Part shown: piece after piece, positions 53,840 to 64,000 of the stretch
How positions within the stretch are numbered: the stretch's first letter is position 1
Layout of the letters: each line of letters begins with the position of its first letter
Source: Adiantum capillus-veneris
Taxonomy: Eukaryota; Streptophyta; Polypodiopsida; Polypodiales; Pteridaceae
Direction of reading: 5' to 3'
Length of the DNA stretch: 64,000 nucleotides
NCBI GenBank assembly: GCA_014529385.2
Contig: CM043955.1
Location: 148,941,640 to 149,005,639, forward strand
The notes under the pieces: generated by a model
What the model was told of the DNA's origin: nothing
Database searches by the model: none
Seen by the model: only the letters and a program-made list of their open reading frames with translations
Made by a program: the position numbers and the translations under genes

Positions 53840-54130
53840 GGTAGGTCTGCTAACTCTATTCCTTAACTATAGCTGGACCATCATTAACTCCATTGCTTCC
53901 ATCGATAGGTTTTCTTTGAGCCTTTGTATACACAACCTTACGTTCCTCTGTGGTGTAGGATTTGAAATCTTCAGGTGTGCAGGGTGTAAGTCTGTGGGGT
54001 CCTGTTGTTCTGTGGACTGTGATTGCACTTCCAATTCCTTTTGTTGTTGAGCTAACTCTTGATTTTGTTGTCTCCTTACGGTACGGCTCAACTTTGGCTT
54101 CTTTGTAGCCTCTAGTTATGTGATGTCAAT
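53840..54130 (-). pseudogene. Inverted pol linker segment (Element F)
   Basis: About 290 bp reads on the minus strand as the charged pol linker of Element A (LSRTVRRQQNQELAQQQKELE ... QDPTDLHPAH), while PR1 before it and RT after it are on the + strand. So this piece has been inverted in place. Confidence 0.75.
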
Positions 54131-54135
54131 AGGTT

Positions 54136-54705
54136 GTGGTTCTCAAGGAATTTATGGATATATTTGCTTGGACATATCATGATATGAAATGTGTTCCACC
54201 TTCCATGGTGCAGCACACAATCCCCATGAATAGCATGGCTAAACCAGTTCAGCAACGACCCTACCCAATGAATCCTAAATATGCAAAGATCGTTCAAGAA
54301 GAGATTGAAAAACTTGTGAAATGCGGATTCATATACCCTATTGAGCACTCAGAGTGGGTGTCTCCAATAGTGATTGTGTCAAAAAAGAATGGGAAACTCA
54401 GAGTGTGCATGGATCTCAAGAAGGTCAATGCCGCCACTAGGAGGGACCATTACCCCTTGCCATATTCAGAACATGTGCTTGAAAGAGTTGCAGGGAAGGA
54501 AGCTTATAGCTTTTTAGATGGGTACTCTGGCTACAATCAAATCACAATTGCACTAGAGGGCCAAGCTAAAAGAGCCTTTATAACCGAATTTAGAGTGTTT
54601 TCATTTTGAGTTATGGCTTTTGGCTTAACCAATGCCTTGCTACCTTTCAAAAATTAATAAACACTGCTTTTAGAGAATATTTGAGGGAGTTTTGTGAAGC
54701 TTTAG
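54136..54705 (+). pseudogene. Reverse transcriptase N-terminal part (Element F)
   Basis: KEFMDIFAWTYHDMKCVPPSMV ... QRPYPMNPKYAKIVQEEIEK ... SEWVSPIVIVSKKNGKLRVC ... LDGYSGYNQI ... VMAFGLTNALATFQKL ... YLREFCEAL, parallel to Element A RT up to just before the FLDD motif, where Element G begins. TGA at 54607-54609 and a one-base loss near 54640. Confidence 0.85.
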
Positions 54706-54838
54706 CTGTTATGCTTTTTGTTGCTCTTTCCACCCAAGCACTCTTGTTATGCTCATTAGGAATCTATTCTAATGAAATGCTCACTATGTTCATGCTATTT
54801 TCCCCTACACACAAGTTACTAGGCCATTAAATGTTACA
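54706..54838 (+). repeat. 5' LTR remnant of Element G
   Basis: 133 bp from the break in Element F's RT to ...AAATGTTACA just before the PBS. Too short for a full LTR and not matching the visible start of the 3' LTR, so probably only its 3' end is left. The boundary on the left is approximate. Confidence 0.5.
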
Positions 54839-54839
54839 T

Positions 54840-54851
54840 TGGTATCAGAGC
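54840..54851 (+). other. Primer-binding site, tRNA-Met (Element G)
   Basis: TGGTATCAGAGC, the classical plant initiator tRNA-Met site, followed by ACAAGG. Confidence 0.88.
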
Positions 54852-55255
54852 ACAAGGTTTCTCTTTTCTTGCTCAAGAAGGTAGGTCCTCAAGCTAGCTA
54901 TAAATGGTTGGTATTATTAATTGCAATTGAGTAAGTAGAATAGGGATTTTTTAGCCTTGCAGTGCGCCTGCCTTCGTGCACATAACGGGGCATCACCGTC
55001 CATAGCTATGGTCTTAATAGTCGAGTCCTACGGGGCTTGCCTATGGCTTCACCACTAGTGAGCTATTAGAAGCTTGACAAGAGCCGGTGCTGTTTTGGTG
55101 TTAAAAGACCCTCTCTTCTATTCCTTGCAATTAATGATATTCAATCCACGGGTACAATAGCTTGAGTGCGTTTCTAAAGGGGTAAAGAGGAGTAGAAACT
55201 AGGGCTTGAAGTGCCAAAGTACACCTAAAAAAATTTACACCTAAAAGTTGTTAGA
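54852..55255 (+). other. Element G leader
   Basis: No gene seen; non-coding DNA up to the gag ATG at 55256. Confidence 0.55.
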
Positions 55256-56800
55256 ATGGATGACAATAGTAAAGAGAGTGAAATTAATGTTCATAGCTTT
55301 GATTTTGCTAATGAGCACGCTACTAGTTATTTCCCTATGCTTGTTAACTATCTTGTTTCTAGGCCTCAACAAGCCATGGGCAATCCATCCCTCCAAAGTG
55401 AAGTGTAATGGCAGCTTCGTGCTCATGGGATTCTCCAAACTCCCCACCATGACGAGAGAGTACCTAGGAAGCCTCCTTGCAAGACTCCCAAAAGAGGCCT
55501 CTCTCCGATTTGGGAAGAAGAAGAGGATCCATACGAAGGGCTCAAAAATTTGCTTCTTGATGATGCATCTCCTTCTCAAAGGAGAACTCAAGAGTCCCCA
55601 CCGAAGGTACGAGAAAGAAATGAGTCTCCTTCCACCTCGACAGAGATGGCTCCAAAGACGGCTGGCTAAACGCTCTCCATCACCTCCTAGATGGAGAAGA
55701 CCATCGCACACTTCTCCACACCATAATTCAAAGAGGGATGACAAAAATCAAGAGAAGAAAAAGGCGAGAAAGAGGTCACCCTCTTCTCCATCTTCTTCAT
55801 CCTCTTCCTCTTATGAAGAAAGTGATGGTGCGGACAAAGAGAACCAAGGTAAGAAAAAGGCAAGAAAGAGGTCACCCTCTTCTCCATGTTCCTCAAATTC
55901 TTCATCTTTTGAAGAAAGCGATGGTGCAACTTTTGAACCATACAAAAGAAGAGATTATAGGAAATCCTATGCTGCGTGGATGAGGTCATCCAAGCTCAAG
56001 AAGTTCAAAGAGGGAGGAAAGAGCATCTCTTTACTTACCTACGATGGAACCTTTGGTGCTATGGACAACCTCTTGTCCTTTATTCAACAATTCAATGCGG
56101 GGTTTGGAGATGAGGGCTTCACAGTGTCCTCTACGCTACACCATGTAGCCATGCACTTTCAAAAGTCTGCTAGGCAATGGTGGTCTAGCCTACGGTCCAA
56201 TGGTGAAGCTCCTAGAACATGGAAAGCTTTAAGAGCGTCCATCATGAAGCAGTTTTTGGCCACCGATGCCAAAGACAAAGTACTCACCGAATGGCGAAGC
56301 TTGAAGATCTCTCCCTACGAATCCATTCACAAATATGTAGACAAGTTTTGGGATTTACTTCTCAAAGCCACTGTCTTCAAAAAGATGGATTTTCGAGAGC
56401 AAAAACAACAATTTTGTGCGGGCTTAATTGAAGAAATGGTGGAGTATGTCAACTCCCAAAGGCCACACACCATACCCACAATTATACGCCATACTATGGT
56501 GGCTTCTTGAATCAATTTCCAAACAGGGGCTAAGAGAAATTCTAAGCCCATGAAAAACAAGGGTTCTAATGAGCCTAAGGGGAAGGACAATGTCCAAAAG
56601 AATCCTAAGGGCAATTCCAATAACAACAAAGCTAAGGAGAAGGGAGTTTACAAAGGCAAAAACAAACTCTGTCCTGAAGAGCTTGAGCATTATCGCAAGG
56701 ATAACCACTGTTTCAAGTGCGGCAAGCAAGGGCATGTGTACGGCGCTTGTCCCCAAAAGAACACCCGCCATCAGCCTCCTAGAGCTACCTTGGTTGAAAT
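55256..56800 (+). pseudogene. Gag (Element G)
   Basis: Likely start ATG 55256 (MDDNSKESEINVHSFDFAN), soon broken by stops. The 55740-56510 frame has a Lys/Arg/Ser-rich part with a duplicated 32-residue unit, then the capsid fold (YDGTFGAMDNLLSFIQQFNAGF ... FQKSARQWWSSLR ... TWKALRASIMKQFL ... EWRSLKISPYESIHKYVDKF). A TGA at 56508 precedes a Lys/Asn-rich stretch and a canonical zinc knuckle CFKCGKQGHVYGAC at about 56710. Confidence 0.85.
55755..55946 (+). repeat. 96-bp tandem duplication in Element G gag
   Basis: Units from 55755 and 55851 encode KKKARKRSPSSP...SSSSYEESDGA and KKKARKRSPSSP...NSSSFEESDGA. The basic KKKARKR could act as a nuclear localisation signal. Confidence 0.8.
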
Positions 56801-57270
56801 CCAAGAAGAGGAAGCTCACCACAAAGGATCTCCTCTATGCCATGCTTGGGAAAAGGTAAGAGAACATGATGCTTTTATTTTCTTTGACCCTGGTTCTACT
56901 CACAATATTATATCCAAAGAGTTGGCCACCAAGCTAGGCATCCAAGCCTATGAGATGGGAGATGTCCTACCCGCAGATGGTGCTTTCAAGGGGCAAGAAG
57001 CTTTAGGCACTCACTTAATTGGGAAATTGAGGCTCCATGTCCAAAGCTAGTGGACAAAGAGGACTTATTTATCTCTCCTCTCAGGCATGAGGATGTAATC
57101 CTAGGGGCACCATGGTTTGATCGCATGGCTACCAATGTGTAATTTCCTGAAGGAAAATCTACTTTAAGTACAGGGAAAATGGTATGTACATAGATGCTAA
57201 GGAAATAGGTAACACCATACCCATTGTACATACACAAGCTTTCAATAAGTGAATAAAGAGCTCTATTTTT
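56801..57270 (+). pseudogene. Protease domain (Element G)
   Basis: AFIFFDPGSTHNIISKELATKLGIQ shows a D-P-G-S active-site motif (known as a variant in plant Ty3), followed by the strand region LRLHVQS, a stop at 57048 and IYLSPLRHEDVILGAPWFD-like sequence in another frame near 57065-57120 (the L-G-A-P-W-F motif). Confidence 0.75.
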
Positions 57271-58250
57271 GTGTACATGATTTTTGTTAAAGATTCTCAA
57301 AATGAACCTAATGCTTTAGCAAAAGAAAATATAAACAACCACAAGGAATTAGAGTTAGCCAATTTTCTCAAGGGGTTTCAAGATGTCTTTATTAACGACA
57401 TCCCTTGTGAACTACCTCCTAAACGAGGCAATGATGACCATGCAATTGAACTCCTTCCAGGAAGTTCACCACCTAATAAACCTCCTTATAGAGTTTCTCA
57501 AGCTCAACAAGAGAAGATTATGCGGCAAGTGCATGAGTTAGTTGAGAAGGGCATGGTTAGGTCTAGTTCATCTCCATTTTTCTCACCTGTGTTACTAGTG
57601 CAAAAGAAAGACGGCACATATCGTATGTGTGTCGACTATAGAGCACTAAATAGGATCACTATCAAAAATAGGTTTCCCGTTCCACGGGTAGAAGACCTAT
57701 TTGATAAGCTACAAGGGTCCACCTACTTCTGTAGGATTGACCTAAAAAGTGGCTACCATCGAATAAGGATAGTTGATCAAGACATTGTAAAGACTGCATT
57801 TTGCACTACATTTGGTCTTTACGAATACATTGTCATGCCTTTTGGATTGACCAATGCACCAGCCTAATTTAACCGCTTGATGGAGAAGCTATTCAGGCCT
57901 CACTGAACCTTTACTAGAGTGTTCTTTGATGATATTATCATCTAATCTAATTCACTAGACGAACACAATCAACACCTCCAGGTAATATTTCAAGAATTAA
58001 GAGAGAATAAACTTTATGGTAATTGAAAGAAAAGTGAGTTTTTCTTACAAGAGATTCAATATTTAGGTCACATTATCTCTCAAGATGGCATCCAAATGGA
58101 TCCATCAAAGTTAGAGGTAATAAAAGGATGGCCTAAACCAAGGAATATTCATGAACTAAGAAGCTTATAGGTATGTGTAAATATTACAGACGCTTCATAG
58201 AAAAGCTCTCACAAATCGCGGGACCATTACATGACCTAACAAAGAAAACG
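57271..58250 (+). pseudogene. Reverse transcriptase (Element G)
   Basis: Open from 57271 to 57867: [110 protein letters not shown]. Then a TAA, and in the next stretch VFFDDIII (catalytic FFDD near 57925), LGHIISQDGIQMDPSK and a thumb region, all interrupted by stops. Confidence 0.88.
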
Positions 58251-58890
58251 TTAGGTATACATGGTCTGCCAAGGAGAACAATGCTTTCAAAAAGCTTAAA
58301 GGGAAGCTTATCTCTCAACATGTGCTTACACTATCGGATCTCTCAAAGCCATTTGAGGTCCAATGTGACGCTTGTGGTGATTGCCTTGGAGCTATTTTAC
58401 TCCAAGAAGGGCATGCCATAGCCTATGAAAGTCGAAGGCTCGACCTGTTGAGCAAGCTCTAGGCATATACAAAAAGGAACTCCTTGCAGCTCTACATGCC
58501 TTAGACTCATGGGAGCACTATTTATTGGGGACTCCTTTCATTCTGCGGACGGATCACCAAAGCCTTAAGTACTTCATGACACAGACCAAGCTCTCCGACA
58601 AACAAATGAGGTGGGAAAATTTCCTTTTGCAATTTCATTTTCATAATGCTCACATTGCTGGCAAGCATAATCAAGTAGCCGATGCACTCTCAAGACGACT
58701 GAGAGTGAATGCGGTTTCCATAGCAACTCACAATGATCTATCTTCTATGATAGACGAGTACGCTGTTGATCCCGATTTTAGAGATGTGATTTCAACCCTT
58801 GCATTAGGGAAGAAAGAGGAACCATTTACTTTACAAGATGGTTATCTTCTCTATGGCAATAGACTATGCGTTACTAACTCACTAGGTAGA
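58251..58890 (+). pseudogene. RNase H and integrase N-terminal region (Element G)
   Basis: KPFEVQCDACGDCLGAILLQEGHAIAYESR (RNase H, near 58345), LRTDHQSLKYFMTQTKLSDKQMRWENFL (58540 on) and the closing HIAGKHNQVADALSRR. The frame 58525-58896 is open; others broken. Confidence 0.85.
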
Positions 58891-59800
58891 AAGTAATGTA
58901 TGAATCTCATGCTCCTCCTTATGCGAGGCATAGAGGGATTCAGTCTACCCTAAAAGGGATTGAAACATATTTTTATTGGCCTACCATGAAAGAAAACATA
59001 CAAGAGTATGTTTCTAAATGTGAGGTATGCCAAAAGACGAAGTTTGATAGAGGGAGGCAACCTGGATTGCTTCAACCTTTGCCAATCCCTAATTCACCAT
59101 GGGAGAGAATATCCATGGATTTGATCTTTGGATTGCCTAAGTCTATCCATGGAAGTAGGAGATATGGACGATAGTAGACAGGTTCAATAAACAAGCTCAT
59201 TTTATACCTGTCAAAAAGACTATCAAAGCCCATCAAATGGCAACCCTCTTCATTCCACAAATCTTCAAGTACCATGGCTTGCCAATGTCCATAGTGTAAT
59301 ATAGAAATCCTAGAATGACCAGTAATTTTTGGAAGGGTCTCTTTGAGAATATAGGGACAAGACTAAATTTCTCTTCGGCCTATCACCCGCAAACGGATGG
59401 CCAAAGTGAAATAGCTAACCTAACAATCCTTGATCTACTAAAAGCCTATGTAATGGAAGTAGATCAAAGGTCCCAATGGGAGAAGTACTTACCCTTGGTG
59501 GAGTATGCCTACAATAACACCGTACATGCTTCCACGGGAAAAGCACCTTTTGAGGTAATTGAGGGAAGATAAAAAAGTCCCCTGCTACTTAAGGTACACG
59601 AGAAGATCTTCGTTGCAGATGAGTATAGCCGAGACCTACAAGAATCTTTCCAAAAGATTAAGGATGCTATCTCTATCTCATAGCAAAGGCAAAAGGCTAC
59701 TGCTAATAAGCACAGAAGAGGCCAAGCCTTTAAAGAAAATGATTGGGTCTAACTTAAATTTCCCAAGGCTCGATTAAGGCACACAACGGGCAAGAATCCT
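58891..59800 (+). pseudogene. Integrase (Element G)
   Basis: HHCC region (HRGIQSTLKG ... YFYWPTMKENIQEYVSKCEVCQKTK), first core motif WERISMDLIFGLP, the second catalytic Asp lost (the SDRDPRFTS-type motif reads as V-stop-Y-R-N-P-R-M-T near 59295), third motif YHPQTDGQSEIANLTI with E present, and WEKYLPLVEYAYNNTVH. Breaks near 59172, 59293, 59570. Confidence 0.87.
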
Positions 59801-60130
59801 ACGTGACACCAAAAGTACTATGGTCCCTTCCAGATTCTTAGGCCAATCAATAAGATGGTCTATCAACTCAAGTTGCCCAGCCATTGGCTCATACACAATT
59901 CTTTCCATGTGAGCCTACTAAAGCCTTACAAAGGAGAGCCACCTCAAGAACCAACTATTGAAGACCCACCGGAGATTGAGGACCAAGAAGAGGTGCTGCA
60001 GCCCGAGTCCATTCTCCGATATGAAGACAAGGTATAAAGAGGCGGTAAGACTATCCGACGATATCTTATTAAGTTTAAGAATTATCCTTTTGAAGATGCT
60101 AGATGGATGCAAGGCATACAATCAAAGGAT
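59801..60130 (+). pseudogene. Integrase C-terminus and chromodomain (Element G)
   Basis: [23 protein letters not shown], the conserved end of Ty3 integrases, then [11 protein letters not shown]-stop-RGGKTIRRYLIKFKNYP and DARWM, a chromodomain that targets integration to marked chromatin. A TAA at 60035 breaks it. Confidence 0.8.
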
Positions 60131-60516
60131 AACCTAAACCTTGTCAATGCTTCCCTAGAGTCAACAGATGTACAAATATTTAAAATGAGAAAAGTTTTTG
60201 TCTTATAAGACTCTCTTTTTCTTTATTGCGCACAAATGTTAAGTAGTATGCATGCTTAGATCAAGTTTGCGGAGTCGACGTCTCCCAAACACCAAGTAGA
60301 GCTTGTCACTCTACTATGGAAGATTGATAGGATTGATGTGCAGACATGCTTGCGGCAGCTTAGGCTCTCAAGCGCTAAATGGATTAGTCATCCATTCTAG
60401 AACGATGTTGTAGGGTAAGATAGGGATCCTCTACCCGCTAGAAAAAGGACTAATGAATAGGCTTTAAATTCTCTACCCCATAGTCGAGGACGACTATGAT
60501 TTCAAGACAGAGGTAA
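60131..60516 (+). other. Element G 3' untranslated region
   Basis: No ORF. Contains a GAGGACGACTATGATTTCAAG tract followed by the purine-rich AGACAGAGGTAA immediately before the LTR. Confidence 0.55.
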
Positions 60517-61448
60517 TGTCATAATAACTAGTATCTAATTCTCCTAAATGATTTTCTCATGTAAAACTGATTATTTAATATGGGGAAGTGCCAGGGGAGA
60601 AAAAGATAGAATATTGGTTAAGCTGGCAGACCGGCCACATTAGGGATCCAAAGGAGGTAAAATAGGGATCCATGGGGGGGCCATCTGCAAAAGAGCAATG
60701 TGCAACAATGGGCTTTAAAGACCCTAAGGTTCAGCCCATTAAGACTTCCAAAATGCTAAGGTTCCAAAATTCAAAGGTTGTGCCCAAAGGTCAAACACTA
60801 GGGAAATTGGATGCTTTGTGTGTGTACCAAAAAATCTTCAAACCTCATACAAAGGAGGGGGTGAGCCTTGTTGCAAGTAGGGGATGAGAGAGAAACACAC
60901 AGATACACACACTCACAAGCTTCCTTTACACAAAGGGAATGAGGGACACATGTCACCTCCCTAGCCCAGATGTCCACAAGGTGCACTCAAATCCTATTGG
61001 ATGGCCATGGAGGTGGACCAATGAGAATTAGGCCAGAGTAAATCTAGTTTAATTGATTTAAAACCACTTAATAAAAGAACCAATAAGAATTAAGCTCTCT
61101 AGAAGACTATTGGATAGTCTCCCAAGGGGTCCAATGAGCATTCAACAGCCGAATGGCTTGCCTGATTCCTATTGGCTAGGAGACAAAGGGGTCCAATGAG
61201 AGTTTAGTTGCATTAATTAATTAACCTAAAGCTCTCGAAAAAGGGGAAAGGGAGACACGTGTCACAAGACTATCACTTATGCTTCTTGAATCCTACTGGA
61301 TAAGCTTGGAGGGGTCCGATGGGAAGCCAGCAAGAGGAAATAGCATGAGGGGTCGACCAAGAGAGAGGAGGGGCTGAATTTCTCAAGGCATTATTCCACA
61401 CGCACTCACACTAGCTCATGTCAGAACTGAAAAAACTGTCAAAACTTT
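60517..61448 (+). repeat. 3' LTR of Element G, interrupted
   Basis: Begins TGTCATAATAACTAG after the purine-rich tract and runs at least to 61448, where LINE L-d starts. It holds an array of ATTGG/CCAAT pairs at 60992-61330. The end is not in the window. Confidence 0.6.
60992..61330 (+). repeat. Imperfect repeats with paired ATTGG and CCAAT boxes
   Basis: Four units of the form TCCTATTGGAT ... GGGGTCCAATGAG, near 60992, 61120, 61164 and 61287, plus an extra CCAATAAGAATTAAGC at 61079. They lie in the U3 part of Element G's 3' LTR, where transcription-factor sites would be. Confidence 0.65.
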
Positions 61449-61474
61449 GCGTTTTTGTTGCCGACTTGAAGGCA

Positions 61475-62407
61475 ATGTCAGACAAAACTCGCAAGGGTGG
61501 AAAAGCCACACTCGCCATGGAGAATGATGCAAAATCTCCAAGGAATTTGGATGCTAATCCAACCACATCGTCTACAACAACGGAAGCAATGATCATGGCT
61601 TACTTGATCTCGTTACAAGAAACCGTCAACAAGCAAGGTGAAGAGTTGCGCGCACTTGCAATGGAGAATGGTACTTTAAGAGTTCTCGTTGTGGAGAATG
61701 AGCACCTCAAGAAGGTTCTTGAAATGCAAACAACGCGTTTGATGCATCTTGAGAATGAAGTTCAAGAATGTAAACGCTCTCTTGTGGACATGAGTGTAGT
61801 GAAAGAGTGCTTGAGCAAAGTTGAGAGTGATCATGTATTGAAAGAGGAAACGATAGATACAATACGACATGATGTATGTGAGATGAGAAATGCATCCAAA
61901 TCATGGGCTGATATATGTAAGGATAATGTGGTTTCTACATCTCCTATCACGCAAGCCGTTGTCCAAGCAAAGAATGTAGAGAATGTGGACACTCAAGAAT
62001 TGCAAGAACGACAAAAACGCTCAAAGAACATCGTCATTCGTGGAATCAAGGAGGAAAGCATGGAAACACCCCAATCTCTTGCGGTTGCTATTGAAGAGTT
62101 TTTTGCTACACACTTTGGCTTGTCAGGAATCATGGCTTATGGTGCACATCGAGTTGGAAAACAAGGAGTCCCTCGCTCGGGAGAAAGACCTATTGTATGT
62201 ACCATGGCTGATGAGGTAAAGAGAAAGATCATCCTTGACAATGGTTGGATCTACCTCAAAGGAACGGGTTGTAATGTATATGAGGATCGCACTCTTATGC
62301 AACAAAATGTACGTCGCAAAGCATACGAGGAAAGAAGCAAGAAGGTTAAGGTATCATCTCAAGAAGAAAAGGCACTTGAGGAGGATGCAAGTCCACCCAA
62401 CAAATAG
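61475..62407 (+). CDS. LINE ORF1 protein (L-d)
   Basis: Intact from ATG 61475 (MSDKTRKGGKATLAMEND) to 62407, about 310 codons, differing from L-b ORF1 at few residues (for instance SVVKECL for NVLKERL). The same coiled coil and RRM/C-terminal layout. Conservation of a full frame in two copies indicates recent activity of the family. An in-frame ATG at 61418 lies upstream of the LINE start and is not part of the gene. Confidence 0.8.
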   Translation: MSDKTRKGGKATLAMENDAKSPRNLDANPTTSSTTTEAMIMAYLISLQETVNKQGEELRALAMENGTLRVLVVENEHLKKVLEMQTTRLMHLENEVQECKRSLVDMSVVKECLSKVESDHVLKEETIDTIRHDVCEMRNASKSWADICKDNVVSTSPITQAVVQAKNVENVDTQELQERQKRSKNIVIRGIKEESMETPQSLAVAIEEFFATHFGLSGIMAYGAHRVGKQGVPRSGERPIVCTMADEVKRKIILDNGWIYLKGTGCNVYEDRTLMQQNVRRKAYEERSKKVKVSSQEEKALEEDASPPNK

Positions 62408-62413
62408 GGACAC

Positions 62414-64000
62414 ATGATCTATGAGACCAACTCACGCTTGCGAATAAGCTTTTGGAATTGTAACGGGTATCCATGGAATGCGGGAATTGGCATTGATGAG
62501 CTTACCAATGACTCCGATGTGATACTTCTTGTCGAAAATGGGAGCATGATGCGCAACGAATTCTTGGATTTGACAAATACGATGTACATTCTTTGATGTG
62601 GGCCAAAAATGCAAAGCAACGAAGAGGCCAAGGAGGCATAGCATGTATGACCAAAAAGGGTTTGAAAGATGTTTCCATTGTCAAAGAAGATAAGTATAAA
62701 CGCTACTTATGGCTGAAAATCAGCCCACCAAATGGTCAAGTCATGTTTGTGGCCGGCTGCTACGTTCCTCACTATGACTCCAACTTTTATGCTCGCTTGA
62801 ATATGGATAGAGATCAGCCCTTTGTTGAACTAGAGGAAGACATTGCTTATTACAAGGATCAAGGTGAAGTCATTGTTTTTGGAGACATGAATGCTCGCAC
62901 AAATATGTTACAACACGACACACAACAAGTCGACATGCCGCATGTATAAGAAGAGTGGATGACTCATACATGTATAATCGAAGTTCTAATGATGCAAAAG
63001 AAGTGGATCACTATGGAAAGTCACTTCTACATATGTGCAATAGTACCGGAATGCTCATTGCAAATGGTGTATCTCTATGGCAAGGCACCAATGACTTTAC
63101 ATGTAGAAAGCACAATGGTGCTAGCGTGATTGACTATATGTTGTTCTCAGAAGCCACTCTAGAATGCATACAAAGCTTTACACTTGGTGAATGGAATCCT
63201 GGAATCGGATCATAGGATGTTATGTATTGACCTCAAGTGTGGTAAACGGCCCGAGCATGTAGCCTCCAATCATGATGTGAATCATTTGTACCTACGTCTA
63301 GACTTCAAACGAGCACTTATATATGCTGATATGGTGGACCAAATGTTAAGCATGATAGAGCATCAAGGGAGCCAACATTAGAATGCAAGTGGAAAGTTTT
63401 CAAAGAAGTAATTTTCTCTTGTGCGAAGGAATGCTTTTCGGCGAAACACATGTCTTGCAAAAGGTCTAAGAAGGGTAGCACCAAGAAGAAATGGTTTGAC
63501 ATGGAATGTAGTCAAGCCCGAAAACACTTGCTAAGATTGGATGCAATCAAAGACAAGGAAGTTTACTTGGAATGTTCACACACATACAAAGCACTTGTTC
63601 AAAAGAAGAGGAGAAGGTGGGAAGTCGAAAAACAACTTCTTTTAGCACAAGAGAAAGCACATGCATGTGGCAAGTTTTGGCAAAATCTAAAAGGCAAGCG
63701 CGTTGAGAGCTTTGGTGACTTGACTCTTGAGGATATGTATATGCATTGTAAGAACCTCTATGAGCAACCCAATGTTGATAATATGGAGGGTTGTAGCTCC
63801 CTTCCATTTATGTCTCCCTTCTTTACCATTGAAGATGTATGCCGCGCGCTTGAGAAACTTGCTACTCGCAAGGCAGGTGACCTTCAAGGTGTCAAGGCTG
63901 AAATGATTAAATGGACAAGCAAGAAAACACGATATTGGATATGCGATATGTTTAACCTTGCACTTCAGTATGGCATGCCTCATGATTGGAGTGCAAATTG
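62414..64000 (+). pseudogene. LINE ORF2 endonuclease and start of RT (L-d)
   Basis: Starts MIYETNSRLRISFWNCNGYPWN without the early TGA of L-b. A one-base deletion near 62537 (AAAATGGG for AAACATGGG), a change near 62946 (stop TAA), a base insertion near 63200 and a small deletion near 63368 break it. It keeps VAGCYVPHYDS, GDMNAR, VIDYMLFS, SDHRML, and where L-b has stops it reads Cys (63432) and Gln (63680). The RT domain begins near 63820 and is cut by the window end. Confidence 0.88.

Larger units (their letters stand above)
54706..61448 (+). mobile_element. Element G: chromodomain Ty3/gypsy element, decayed
   Basis: + strand order: LTR remnant (54706-54838), tRNA-Met PBS (54840), gag, PR, RT, RNase H, integrase, chromodomain, then PPT and 3' LTR start (60517), cut by LINE L-d at 61449. 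The C-terminal chromodomain and the tRNA-Met PBS define a plant chromovirus. Many stops in every domain show an old, inactive copy. Confidence 0.85.
61449..64000 (+). mobile_element. LINE L-d, 5' part, runs off the window
   Basis: Starts GCGTTTTTGTTGCCGACTTG as L-b does and is very similar to it throughout. The shared start base in two unrelated contexts marks the true 5' end of the family. It is inserted in Element G's 3' LTR. Confidence 0.9.

Noticed and set aside
60672-60887. 71-codon ORF in Element G 3' LTR
   Set aside because: Inside U3 sequence, no conserved motif, no second copy.

Overview
The window is plant nuclear DNA made almost entirely of nested transposable elements. I find no convincing host gene, tRNA, rRNA or CRISPR array. 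The plant assignment rests on three things: Ty3/gypsy primer-binding sites matching the 3' end of plant tRNA-Asp (TGGCGCCGTTGCCGGGGA) or initiator tRNA-Met (TGGTATCAGAGC); a CACTA (En/Spm) end and Tnp2-type transposase remnants; and a chromodomain Ty3 element. Dense (CT)n/(CA)n microsatellites suggest a large, repeat-rich genome. I cannot name the species.

Layout. 1-1442 is the end of a CACTA transposon, sitting directly on the primer-binding site of Element B (1443 to about 22513, + strand). Element B is a large LTR element without RT or integrase. Element A (4599-16110, - strand; tRNA-Asp-primed Ty3/gypsy, perfect 5-bp target duplication GCGGC) is nested inside it. Element C (about 22526-24462, -) is a 5'-end fragment of A's family. 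A LINE tail and an old LINE copy (L-a, 24966-28171) follow, the latter split by a 1574-bp solo LTR (25404-26977). Element E (28172-38575, -) is a second large member of A's family. Then come a CACTA transposase remnant (38576-39877), a near full-length LINE (L-b, 40470-44975), a 5'-truncated LINE (L-c, 44976-45879), a 34-G run, CACTA-like hairpin DNA, a fragment of a B-type LTR and a gag fragment. Element F (47529-54705, +) is again of A's family and is split by a 739-bp solo LTR. Element G (54706 to about 61448, +) is a decayed chromodomain Ty3 element, and LINE L-d (from 61449) runs off the window end.

How the parts fit. Comparing A, E and F gives the ancestral order for the A family: LTR, tRNA-Asp PBS, long leader, Gag with four zinc knuckles, retropepsin PR1 (D-G-G in place of D-T/S-G), RT, (RNase H lost in A), integrase, a second retropepsin-like domain PR2 (D-T-G-A) with a basic tail, a small accessory ORF, polypurine tract, LTR. 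A has lost PR1 and E has lost RT, integrase and PR2, so their defects are complementary. Element B carries a distant PR2 relative with a multiplied tail motif and a duplicated module of unknown function, so it may be a non-autonomous partner of an A-like element. The PR2/accessory 3' gene block and its spread to B is the most unusual feature here.
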